A program made the translations under genes and the position numbers. Below are positions 53,454-62,014 of a stretch of DNA of 64,000 nucleotides, one piece after another. The stretch is from positions 186,001 through 250,000 of the forward strand of contig JANRIH010000020.1 of the NCBI GenBank assembly GCA_033765145.1. Reading direction: 5' to 3'. The DNA comes from JAGVSR01 sp033765145. Its GTDB lineage: Bacteria; Pseudomonadota; Alphaproteobacteria; Rhizobiales; Hyphomicrobiaceae. Each line of letters opens with the position of its first letter. The first letter of the stretch is position 1. A model generated the notes under the pieces. The model saw only the letters and a list, made by a program, of their open reading frames with translations, had not been told where the DNA came from and made no database searches.

Positions 53454-56400
53454 TTACCGCCGCCCTGCCGTCTTGATGCAGTCCAGAAACACGAGGCTCA
53501 AGCTCTTTACAGCTTCGGCCCCGTGCTGCCCGCCGGCCATGATGCGGCGCGCACCGACCCAGTCCTCGGTCGTGGCGTTGAAGTACCGCGACAGCTTGCT
53601 GGCGTCGCCGTTCGGGAAGATCACGTTGAAGACGACGCGCGCGCCGATACCGGGATGGCCGACGAGATTGGGATCGCTTTCGAGGTCGATGCCGAGCATC
53701 TGTCCGAACCGGCGATAGTTTTCGCGGCCGAACAATTGAACGAGGCCGCGTCCGCGATATTTGAAGCCATCGCCGGGTTCGACGTTCCCGTATCGACCTC
53801 CGTAGACGAAATTCAGAAGCTTCTCCTCGTTGCCGACGTAGGGTTCGGCGTCCGCGAGCGTCGGAAACTTCGACGGCCAGATCGTCATCAGTCGACTGGC
53901 GCTATTGTACTTCGCATTCTCGGCGTTGATTGAGAACTTTCCTGTCTCATGGGCGACCGAGCCCAGGATGTAGGCGAGGTAGCGATCGTCCTGCCACTCG
54001 GGGTGCTCGTCCCAGACCTGGAGCAGCGATACGATCGCGCTCCGCTGCGCGAACGTCATGTTGGGCATGGACTTCTTGCGATAGCAGCCCGCCACCGCCT
54101 CGTAGTCCGTCCGCTGGGCAAACGGCTTGCCGTCGGGGCCAACTTTTTCCGCCTGTCGGACCGCGGCGATGAAGTTGCCGGCCGAGGCGAGCGTGCCGCT
54201 CAACTGGTGATGCACGAGCATCTGCACGCAGTCCGCCGCGGAGAGACCTCGGAACGACTGGTTGAACCGGGTGTCGGGCTGGCATTCCCAATAGCGCCCG
54301 CTCTGGCGTTCGACGATGTCGCGGCTCCGCCTCGACAACGCCCATCCGAGAGGAAGTTCGTAGAACGGATTTTCGAGCAGTACGCGCTGCACGCCGCCAG
54401 CTGTGACGTACGCCACATCCTTGCCGCGCGGAAACGACGCCAGGATATCCGGCGGCATCAGGCGTGCCGCGCGTTCGATCGCCACGTATGAGCGCGACTG
54501 GCGGGCGCTGAGGAGTCCGCGGATCGGCTCCATGATCTCACCCAGGCCGTAGGATGTGCGTTTCGGATAGTCGCCGCCGCTCAAGACGATCATGGTGAGC
54601 TTCAGGGGCACGCCATATCCGTCCGGCCGCTTGTCGATGAACGGCCGCATCTCTTCATTGAGATCGAGTGCTGTTTCGACGCCGGAGTTGTCGACGTAGC
54701 CGCCGTCAACGAGCCGCAGCTTCTGATTGCGTCCCGTCTCGCGCTCGCGCAGTACGACCGTCGCGGCCGGCGTAATCCAGGGGAACCTTGCGCTGACGCC
54801 CGCGGCAGTGGCGAGTGAGATTTCGGGTGCCGGCTCGAAGGCGCTTGTGGACGTGGCGGCCTTGTCATCCGCCTTCGACAACCAGAACGGATAGTTCGCG
54901 AACGACCGGGCCGACAATCCGAGTTCCGCCGTCTTCGAGAACGCGAACGGCGCAATCACGATGCGCCGCCCGCTGCCCGAATCCGTCGCATTGATGAGCA
55001 GCGCGGGCTTCGAGCCGGTCATTTCCCAGTGCGCAAGGAAGCTCATGCGCATGGGATTGCGATCTCCGCCGATCGCCTTCTCAGCCGCCGCGACGAAGGA
55101 CTGCTCCAGCGCACGCGCGCGATCAAAGGCTGGCACGGGAAACGGCAGGAATCGCTGCGTGAAATCCGGAAAGAGTGTCGCCGCCGTCAGCGGCGCAATG
55201 AAGTCGGCGCCGAGGAGCGCGCGCACGCGCTTTTCGACCGGGCCCGGCTCGTCGAGACCCTTGGTCTTGTAGACGTTCTTCGGATCGACGAAGCGCGCGA
55301 TCGCGGGGCACGGGGCGGCCGTGAAGACTGCATCGCCGGTCGGGGTCGCGGCAGGCGGGGCGGCGGGGGGTGTGGCCTCTGCTTCGTCTTCGAGGGCCGC
55401 GACGAATGCCGCGGCACCGAGACTGCCGCCCGAAACCGAGCTGATGGCGAATACATGGTGGCGGAAGCTCGGACAGAGATCCTGCATACGCGCGAGGAAG
55501 ACAGCTGTCTGATAGGCGGCGTAGATCCCGCCGCCTTGCGCCGCGACGACATAAACGGGATAGGCGGACCCATAGCGATCCTTGTCCGGGCGGCTCTGAT
55601 ACCAGCGCTCGATCAGCTCTTGGTCGAGTGCGGGCTCTTCTCGGCGTTCCGCGCCCGTTGAGAACTCTGGAGCGGCTTCGACGAGCGTGTGGTTGTCGTT
55701 GAGGTCGAACAGAGAAAAGACGACCGCGGCGGCGAACATCAAAGGTAGAAACGGGAAGTTGTGACGAAGCGTCAGAAGGCTCAGGTGAACCGTCGAGGCC
55801 GTGATGCAAAGCGTGAAAATCGCCAGGATGCCGAAGACGCCGAGCGTGCGTGCGACCTCGATGGGCCATTCGATATAGACGTAGCTGAACGCTGCGATGG
55901 CGAGTGCTGAAAGGATCAGCGCCTTCCAGTTTCCGAGCGCGATCACGAGCAGATCGACCCAGCGGCCGGACGTCCGCGCACCTAGCCAGATGCCCGGCAA
56001 AGCCAACAGGACCGCGGCTGCGGTCAAGCCGATCGCACCGAAGACGAGGCCGGAGCCGACGTCGCCAGAAATCAGGAGATCGTACTGCTCCCACGGGCTG
56101 CCGACGGTCTTTACGATGTCGCTCAGTCGCTCGCCGGCAATGCCCGGTTGCGCGAGGACATGCGCCGACGCGCTGCCCAACAGCGGTAGCGCGCCCAAGC
56201 CCAGCGGCAGTATTCGCGCCAGCCCGACAGTGAAGGCCTTGGGAGTATCGATTTCCGCAAGCGCGGCACGCACGACGATGACGGCCGCGAGCCATGTCAC
56301 CGCGCCCATCGCCAGAACAGAGGCATAGAGCGAAACGAAGCCTTTGATCGAACGGTCCGCGTGGACGATCCGATAGAGCTCGCGGATCTGTTCGGGCACG

Positions 56401-56504
56401 AACAGGATCGCCGAGACGACGAGGGCCAGCAGGATGACCCACTTTGCGCCGGACAGGAGATCGGAAATCTCGGCGCGCGATCTTGCGAACGAACTCTCGG
56501 CCAT
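53454..56504 (-). CDS. Membrane protein fusing patatin-like phospholipase to GH19 chitinase/endolysin domain
   Basis: A 1016-residue protein with three parts. Residues 1-270 contain about seven membrane segments (near 20-38, 57-79, 92-118, 149-175, 183-210, 218-242, 249-268). Residues about 312-660 resemble a patatin-like acyl hydrolase: Gly-rich oxyanion loop QGGGIY (323-328), nucleophile Ser361 in GGSLG, and catalytic Asp600 in DGGYVDNSG. Residues about 835-1010 match GH19 chitinase/endolysin: HETGKF with catalytic-type Glu853, then YRGRGLVQLFGRENY (916-930). Both catalytic sets look intact. An odd number of membrane segments would put both enzymes in the periplasm. It is convergent with the RTX gene and diverges from purN. 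Substrate is unknown: membrane lipid, peptidoglycan or a rival's envelope are possible. Confidence 0.85.
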   Translation of the reverse strand: MAESSFARSRAEISDLLSGAKWVILLALVVSAILFVPEQIRELYRIVHADRSIKGFVSLYASVLAMGAVTWLAAVIVVRAALAEIDTPKAFTVGLARILPLGLGALPLLGSASAHVLAQPGIAGERLSDIVKTVGSPWEQYDLLISGDVGSGLVFGAIGLTAAAVLLALPGIWLGARTSGRWVDLLVIALGNWKALILSALAIAAFSYVYIEWPIEVARTLGVFGILAIFTLCITASTVHLSLLTLRHNFPFLPLMFAAAVVFSLFDLNDNHTLVEAAPEFSTGAERREEPALDQELIERWYQSRPDKDRYGSAYPVYVVAAQGGGIYAAYQTAVFLARMQDLCPSFRHHVFAISSVSGGSLGAAAFVAALEDEAEATPPAAPPAATPTGDAVFTAAPCPAIARFVDPKNVYKTKGLDEPGPVEKRVRALLGADFIAPLTAATLFPDFTQRFLPFPVPAFDRARALEQSFVAAAEKAIGGDRNPMRMSFLAHWEMTGSKPALLINATDSGSGRRIVIAPFAFSKTAELGLSARSFANYPFWLSKADDKAATSTSAFEPAPEISLATAAGVSARFPWITPAATVVLRERETGRNQKLRLVDGGYVDNSGVETALDLNEEMRPFIDKRPDGYGVPLKLTMIVLSGGDYPKRTSYGLGEIMEPIRGLLSARQSRSYVAIERAARLMPPDILASFPRGKDVAYVTAGGVQRVLLENPFYELPLGWALSRRSRDIVERQSGRYWECQPDTRFNQSFRGLSAADCVQMLVHHQLSGTLASAGNFIAAVRQAEKVGPDGKPFAQRTDYEAVAGCYRKKSMPNMTFAQRSAIVSLLQVWDEHPEWQDDRYLAYILGSVAHETGKFSINAENAKYNSASRLMTIWPSKFPTLADAEPYVGNEEKLLNFVYGGRYGNVEPGDGFKYRGRGLVQLFGRENYRRFGQMLGIDLESDPNLVGHPGIGARVVFNVIFPNGDASKLSRYFNATTEDWVGARRIMAGGQHGAEAVKSLSLVFLDCIKTAGRR

Positions 56505-56722
56505 GGGGAAGTGCCCCTCTCACGCGGCGCCACAGAGGTACATCGATCGTGCCGAACAGCAGCGCCCAACTTTCGATCGGAATACGCGCCGTTCCCGGGC
56601 TGAAAGCTAGCGCAACATTGGGAGTCTGTAACCATGGGCCTGCTGAGCATTTCGCGCGCGTGTCCCCACGAGCAGGATCGACCGGGCTCCCATCGGCGTG
56701 CGACGCATGCTAATGCGGCTTC

Positions 56723-57400
56723 ATGACAGACGCTTCCACCCGACATGCGCCCAAAATGCGGGCCGCGATCCTCATCTCTGGGCGTGGATCGAACATGAAG
56801 AGCCTCGTCGAGGCCGCCCGGGCGCCCGACTATCCGGTCGAATTCGTGACGATCATTTCGAACCGGCCCGACGCCGCCGGTCTCGCATGGGCGCGCGACC
56901 AGGGCCTTCCGGCACTCGGGTTGGATCACAAGCTCTATCAGGACAGGGCCCATTTCGAGAGCCAACTCGACGGCGTTCTCCGCGCAGCCAAAGTGGAACT
57001 CGTGTGCCTCGCCGGGTTCATGCGCCTCATGACACCCGCATTCGTCGAGCGCTGGCGAAATCGGATGCTCAACATCCACCCCTCGCTTCTGCCGGCCTTC
57101 AAGGGGCTCGATACTCACGCGCGCGCGCTCGCGATCGGGGCCCGGTTCGCGGGCTGCACCGTCCATGCGGTCCGGCCAGAAATGGACGAGGGGCCGATCC
57201 TCGGGCAGGCCGTCGTGCCTGTTGCGCCCGACGATACGGAAGACACTCTGGCCGCGCGAGTTCTCGCGGCCGAACACCGGCTCTACCCGGAGGTCGTGGC
57301 ACGCTATGCCCGTGGGGACATTCGGATCGAAGGCGAGCGTGCCATCGTCTCGGAGACGGTCGATACGGGCTGGTCGCATCTGGCTCCGGGATGCGGGTGA
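56723..57400 (+). CDS. purN: Phosphoribosylglycinamide formyltransferase
   Basis: A 225-residue enzyme of purine synthesis, third step, using 10-formyl-tetrahydrofolate. Motifs AAILISGRGSNMKSL, VCLAGFMRLM, NIHPSLLPAFKG with the catalytic Asn and His, and MDEGPILGQ with the catalytic Asp are present. A short extension of about 11 residues precedes the fold. Confidence 0.95.
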   Translation: MTDASTRHAPKMRAAILISGRGSNMKSLVEAARAPDYPVEFVTIISNRPDAAGLAWARDQGLPALGLDHKLYQDRAHFESQLDGVLRAAKVELVCLAGFMRLMTPAFVERWRNRMLNIHPSLLPAFKGLDTHARALAIGARFAGCTVHAVRPEMDEGPILGQAVVPVAPDDTEDTLAARVLAAEHRLYPEVVARYARGDIRIEGERAIVSETVDTGWSHLAPGCG

Positions 57401-57699
57401 TGATGGTTTCCGGTTCGGATGGGTGTTGCACGCACAATGCGGGCGCCCGCAAAATTGACGCTGTGTCGGCACGCATCATGGACAGAGGTCGGGAATGAGG
57501 TTTACCGAATGCGCGACTGTCAGTGGTATTCCCTCGCGCTCGGCGGCTAGGGGGTGGCAGAATGGCGGACCATGAGCCGCGGGCCCCAAAATATCGCTGC
57601 AATACCAAGAATTTGGACCGTCGCAGCGTTCCGCACGTGCGTCGGCGGGCAGAAACCGGCCCATGAGGGCCCTTCGGACGTGCGGCTCGGAGACGAGGC
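57401..57699. other. Intergenic region upstream of the P450 gene
   Basis: About 300 bases separate purN from the P450 gene. Short frames within it have no domain or ribosome-binding site. No tRNA, hairpin with T run or repeat was seen; it presumably holds the P450 promoter. Confidence 0.4.
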
Positions 57700-59064
57700 A
57701 TGACGATCCAACAACCGGCTTCCCACACCCTCGGGCTCGGGGAAGCCAACAGCATCTGGTTCAAGCTCACGGCGCTCGCCAAGGGCAACCCTGACAACCC
57801 GATGCAGACGTTGCAGATGATGGCGGACCGCTATGGTCCGGTCATCGCGGTCAACATCGCGGACCAGCGGGTCGTGTTCCTGACGGAGCCCGATCACTTC
57901 AAGCACGTGCTCGTCTCGAAGGCGGACGACTACATCAAGTATTTCGACGGACTGAAGCCGGTCTTCGGGAAATCCATGATCACGCATGACGGCGTGCTCT
58001 GGCAGAAGATTCGCATGCCGCAGCAGCCGGCCTTCCACCCGGACATGTTCGCGGAATACATCCCGTACTTCCTGCAGGCGATCCGGACCAAGACGGGGCT
58101 CTGGTCGAAGCTCGCGGAAACGGGCGAAGCGTTCGAGATGGTCGAGCAGACCTGGACGCTTGCGGCCGACATGATCTGCAAGGCGCTGTTCGACCGCGAC
58201 ATGCCGTTCAATCCGCATTTCGTCTTCAAGTGCGTCAAGACCTACACCGACGTCATGGAGCACAAGGCCATCCGCATGCGGGTGCTGCACGGCGACGACG
58301 TGAAGATCACGGAAGAGAACGCGGCGAAGGCCATGGAGATCTGGGCCAACGTGCCGCCGGCTGTCTTCGCACAGAACCCCAATGAGGAGCGTGAACGCAC
58401 TCTTCTCAAAATGATCGAGGCCGTGGTCGCGGACCCGTCGGTTCCCGAGTTCGACCAGCAGCAGGCGGTCGACGAACTGAAGCAGTACCTCTGGGCCGGC
58501 ACAGAAACGACGGCGCTGACGCTCGCGTGGGCGATGTACCTCACGTCGAAGCATCCCGAATCCGCCGAACGGATCCGCAAAGAGGGTGAGGCGGTCTATG
58601 GTGATCGCGAGCCCGCGGCTGCCGACTATTCGGCGCTCGCCTACACGCGCGCGGTCATCCAGGAGACGATGCGGCTCTATCCGCCGATCTGGGGCCTCAT
58701 TCGCGTGGCGACAAAGCCCGATGTCATCGGGGGCAAGGAAATCAAGCCGGGCGACCGCGTCGTGATGTTCGCCTATGGCGCGCATCACAACCCGCGCTTC
58801 TGGCCGGAACCCGAGGAATTCCGCCCAGAGCGCTGGATGGGCGGAACCAAAGGGCAGGTGAAATATTCCTACCTGCCGTTCGGTGCCGGCAAGCGCTCGT
58901 GTATAGGCGGCGCCATGAGCCAGGTCGAGAATACGCTCGCGCTTTCGATGCTGCTCCGCCGGTTCCGTCCCGAATACCTCGGCAAGGAGCCGCCCGGATT
59001 CTCGGGCACCGTGACACTGACACCCAAGGGCGGCCTCATGTTCCGGGTTCGAGAACTCAGCTGA
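57700..59064 (+). CDS. Cytochrome P450
   Basis: A 454-residue soluble haem monooxygenase. Visible features are the I-helix oxygen-binding motif AGTETT (266-271), the K-helix ExxR as ETMR (Glu322, Arg325), the PERW motif (around 376-379) and the haem loop FGAGKRSCIG with Cys401 as the iron ligand. No membrane anchor is present. The family resembles bacterial fatty-acid or alkane-type hydroxylases, but the substrate cannot be read from sequence. No ferredoxin or reductase gene is adjacent, so electron partners are encoded elsewhere. Confidence 0.93.
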   Translation: MTIQQPASHTLGLGEANSIWFKLTALAKGNPDNPMQTLQMMADRYGPVIAVNIADQRVVFLTEPDHFKHVLVSKADDYIKYFDGLKPVFGKSMITHDGVLWQKIRMPQQPAFHPDMFAEYIPYFLQAIRTKTGLWSKLAETGEAFEMVEQTWTLAADMICKALFDRDMPFNPHFVFKCVKTYTDVMEHKAIRMRVLHGDDVKITEENAAKAMEIWANVPPAVFAQNPNEERERTLLKMIEAVVADPSVPEFDQQQAVDELKQYLWAGTETTALTLAWAMYLTSKHPESAERIRKEGEAVYGDREPAAADYSALAYTRAVIQETMRLYPPIWGLIRVATKPDVIGGKEIKPGDRVVMFAYGAHHNPRFWPEPEEFRPERWMGGTKGQVKYSYLPFGAGKRSCIGGAMSQVENTLALSMLLRRFRPEYLGKEPPGFSGTVTLTPKGGLMFRVRELS

Positions 59065-59175
59065 CGGAGCGTGGCGATGCGGCCACTGAAGTTGTGGGTT
59101 CCGCGCCACGCACGTTGAAACGTTGCCTGCAGATCGATAGCCTCCTTCGCATAACAACACGTCCGGGGGCGTAAC

Positions 59176-60633
59176 GTGACGGGATCCATCGGCGGGCGGC
59201 TTGCGGCGGGTTCCGTCGCGCGGTCATTGATTGCTGTTCTAGGGATCACACTCGCCCCGTCCGCGTCCTCGGCCGATACCTGGACCGACGGCTATTTCGG
59301 CATCAGCGTCGGCGCGGATCTTCTGACGGGCGATGCCACGATCTCGCAGTCGCAAGCGGACTTCTTCAGTGTTTTTGAAGGCGAGGCCGATGTCAGCACG
59401 CCGATCGGCGGCAACATCGGCGTCAGCCTCACGGCCGGCGCCGACTATCAGATCAACCAACTCTTCGTCGTCGGCGCGTTCGTCAGCTACGACTGGTCGA
59501 ACATTGAGAACGGCGTCGACATCTCGGCGGACACGGGCGACACCGCCTTCCTCGATCTCGTGGATGTCCGATCCGTCTGGACTGTGGCCGCCCGTGCCGG
59601 CGTCCTCGTCTCTCCAACAACCTTGTTCTATGGTCTCGCCGGCTATTCCTGGCTCGATGTCGACGATCTCGAGGCTGGCATCAATTCGGCTTTCCTGACG
59701 CAGAACTTCAAGATCGATCTGCCGTCGTCCGAAGGTCTCACCGTCGGCGGCGGCGTCGAATACAAGCTCGGCAGCCGCGTGTCGCTCCGGGCCGAGTACC
59801 GCTATACGAATTTCGGCCGCGAGACTCTTGCGGAGATGCCGGGCCTTGGGCTCACAGCCACGGGCGAAGCGGAGAGCCACTCGGCACGGATCGGCGCCTT
59901 CTACCGGCTGGGCGTCGACGACAACGAGACGTCGGACAGCGAGACGGTGACGGACCCGGCCAAGCGGTGGCGCGGTGTGCACGCCGGTTTCGGCATCGGG
60001 CTCGACGCCTATGACCGAGAACTCGATGCATCGGCCGAAGTCTTCGGCTTCGGAGCCGACGCAAGTGCCGAGGGCATCGGCGGCGGCAACATGACCGCGA
60101 CGGTCTTGGGCGGGTACGACATTCCCCTGACATCGCACATCGTCGCGGGCGTGCTCGCCTCGGCCGACTGGTCGGCGACGGAGAGCAGCCTCGACATGTC
60201 CGTCGCGCTCACCGAGATCGACACGCTAACCGGGGCACCAATCCAGGTCGACGGCGGCCGGGTCAGCGCCGAGCTTCTCAATCTCGACTACAGCTGGACG
60301 ATCGGCGGGCGGCTCGGATACGCGGCCGGATCGGATCTCCTCGTGTACGGTCTCCTCGGCTACACGCGGGCGCAATTCAAGGACATCTCGTTCGGCGTCG
60401 ATGGTTGCACGTGCCTGGCATTCGACATGCCGTCCCTCGACGGTGTGACGGTCGGCGGCGGATTCGAAAAGTTCCTGACCGACCGCATCTCACTCAAGGC
60501 CGAGTACCGCTATACGGACCTTGAAGCCTTCGGCGAGACTTTGGACCTCGACCTCTTCGGGTTCGGCTACGAGATCGACACCGACATTCACGCGGCGAAG
60601 CTGCTGCTGAATTACCGTTTCGGCGGACCGTGA
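59176..60633 (+). CDS. Outer-membrane beta-barrel protein, internally duplicated
   Basis: A 485-residue exported protein. GTG 59176 is preceded by GGGGG; residues 1-34 form a signal peptide (ending SASSADT). Two similar barrel domains follow, about 38-250 and 262-485. Matching blocks are WTVAARAGVLVSPTTLFYGLAGYSW / WTIGGRLGYAAGSDLLVYGLLGYTR-type strands and SLRAEYRYTNF / SLKAEYRYTDL. The type resembles Omp25/OmpW-like eight-stranded barrels of Rhizobiales. The chain ends NYRFGGP, not with the usual terminal Phe. Two barrels in one chain are unusual. Confidence 0.85.
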   Translation: MTGSIGGRLAAGSVARSLIAVLGITLAPSASSADTWTDGYFGISVGADLLTGDATISQSQADFFSVFEGEADVSTPIGGNIGVSLTAGADYQINQLFVVGAFVSYDWSNIENGVDISADTGDTAFLDLVDVRSVWTVAARAGVLVSPTTLFYGLAGYSWLDVDDLEAGINSAFLTQNFKIDLPSSEGLTVGGGVEYKLGSRVSLRAEYRYTNFGRETLAEMPGLGLTATGEAESHSARIGAFYRLGVDDNETSDSETVTDPAKRWRGVHAGFGIGLDAYDRELDASAEVFGFGADASAEGIGGGNMTATVLGGYDIPLTSHIVAGVLASADWSATESSLDMSVALTEIDTLTGAPIQVDGGRVSAELLNLDYSWTIGGRLGYAAGSDLLVYGLLGYTRAQFKDISFGVDGCTCLAFDMPSLDGVTVGGGFEKFLTDRISLKAEYRYTDLEAFGETLDLDLFGFGYEIDTDIHAAKLLLNYRFGGP

Positions 60634-60673
60634 TTTCGGCTCTGGCCTCGCTGCGCGCGGCGTCTCCACTCCT

Positions 60674-61222
60674 TCAAGTGTCGATCGCGAACATCTCGCC
60701 ATAACCAGGCACGAGCCGTGGCCAGGAGGCTGCGGGAACACTGTCGCGGGTTCCACGAATCGCGGCAATGGGGCCGCCGTGGCAGACCGCGAGAACAGTG
60801 ATGTCGGCGCGCTGTTCACCGAGCCAAGCCAACGCACGATCGCGCACTTCATAGGTCGTCTCGCCGTTTCCACCGGGGCGGAAGCTGGCCGGTGCGCTGA
60901 CCATGCCCATCATGGCATCGCCGCTTTCCAGCCAGATGTCCTCCCAATGCCGCCCTTCCCATGCGCCGAAATCGCACTCCATGAGACGCGGCTCAATGAC
61001 GAGCGGCAGGCCGGCTCCCTGGGCAATCCGCGCCGCGAGGATACGGGCACGGCGCAAGGGCGACGAGACGATGATGTCGGGTCGGTCGGCGATCAATCGA
61101 CCGGCGAGCGACCGCGCGGTGCTTCGGCCCTCGGCCGAGAGACCGACATCGGTCCGGCCGTAGCATCGTCCTTTCCAGTGTGGCGACACCGCGGTATGGC
61201 GAATGAGAACAACGCGCGCCAT
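60674..61222 (-). CDS. Histidine phosphatase family protein, probable alpha-ribazole phosphatase
   Basis: A 182-residue phosphoglycerate-mutase-fold phosphatase. The catalytic motif is RHT (residues 8-10; the usual form is RHG), and the second histidine is in VCHGGPI. Conserved GRTDVGLSAEGR and SSPLRRA are visible. It follows cobS by three bases and is therefore probably the CobC-type enzyme that removes the 5'-phosphate of alpha-ribazole or of the cobalamin 5'-phosphate product. The function is inferred from position. Confidence 0.8.
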   Translation of the reverse strand: MARVVLIRHTAVSPHWKGRCYGRTDVGLSAEGRSTARSLAGRLIADRPDIIVSSPLRRARILAARIAQGAGLPLVIEPRLMECDFGAWEGRHWEDIWLESGDAMMGMVSAPASFRPGGNGETTYEVRDRALAWLGEQRADITVLAVCHGGPIAAIRGTRDSVPAASWPRLVPGYGEMFAIDT

Positions 61223-61225
61223 CGG

Positions 61226-62014
61226 TCAGCGGAGCCTTGCGAATGCGATCGTCGTGAGGACGATCGCTGCGTAGGCGGTGAAGCCGAGGCAGTCGCCCGT
61301 GACGCCACCAAGCCAGCGCATGAGAAGCGCTCTCATCCAAATCACGAAGGCCGTGATCATGACGAACGACAACAGGATCGCGATCCAGTCGAGGAACAGC
61401 GCCGGGAGCACGACCGGCAGAACGAGCATCGCACCCTTGCAGAATACCGACCAGTCCGCGACCTGCCCGACGTCTTTCGACAAGCCTTCTCGCGCGGGAA
61501 CCGGCGGAACGAGCGCCATAACGGCCAGGATCGCGAGACGGCCCAGCGCACCCGATACGACCAATGCCATGCACGCCAGCCAGAAATCGCCGATCGCCAT
61601 GAGGCCGATGGCACGCAGCGCAACTGCGAGGCCCAATCCCAGCGCGCCGAAGCTGCCGATTCGGCTGTCCTTCAAAATCCGCAGCGTGTCTTCGCGCGTC
61701 CAGCCGCCGCCGAATGCGTCGCAGAAATCCGCGACGGCGTCTTCGTGGAAGGCGCCCGTCACGCGCGCCTCGACGGCCAAAGCGACGACAACGGCCAGCG
61801 CGAATGGCAGGACAAGCGCACTCAGCGAGAGCGCGACAGCGGTGATCAGTCCGATGAGGGCGCCGATCAGCGGGAAGTAGGCGAGGCCGCGGCGAATGTC
61901 CTCGGGGAAGGTGGCAAGGTCGCGCGTGGCACCGCCCGGAACCGGCAACTGGGTCAGGAATTGCACCGCCGTTAGAAAGGCGCGGACGCGCGGCGCTTCT
62001 GTCCACGCGCTCAC
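61226..62014 (-). CDS. cobS: Adenosylcobinamide-GDP ribazoletransferase
   Basis: A 262-residue polytopic enzyme joining alpha-ribazole to adenosylcobinamide-GDP. The N-terminal FLTAVQFLTQLPVP, the catalytic GAFHEDAVADFCDAFGGG and several later hydrophobic segments are typical of CobS/CobV. GTG 62014 overlaps the cobT stop (GTGA), indicating coupling; the longer frame lies inside cobT. Confidence 0.93.
   Translation of the reverse strand: MSAWTEAPRVRAFLTAVQFLTQLPVPGGATRDLATFPEDIRRGLAYFPLIGALIGLITAVALSLSALVLPFALAVVVALAVEARVTGAFHEDAVADFCDAFGGGWTREDTLRILKDSRIGSFGALGLGLAVALRAIGLMAIGDFWLACMALVVSGALGRLAILAVMALVPPVPAREGLSKDVGQVADWSVFCKGAMLVLPVVLPALFLDWIAILLSFVMITAFVIWMRALLMRWLGGVTGDCLGFTAYAAIVLTTIAFARLR

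Noticed and set aside
53454..54002. Prophage endolysin
   Set aside because: The GH19 region is in frame with a membrane and patatin part, and no phage genes are nearby.
57547..59160. 537-codon minus-strand frame
   Set aside because: It is antisense to the P450 gene and its composition is His/Arg/Asp-rich without any motif.
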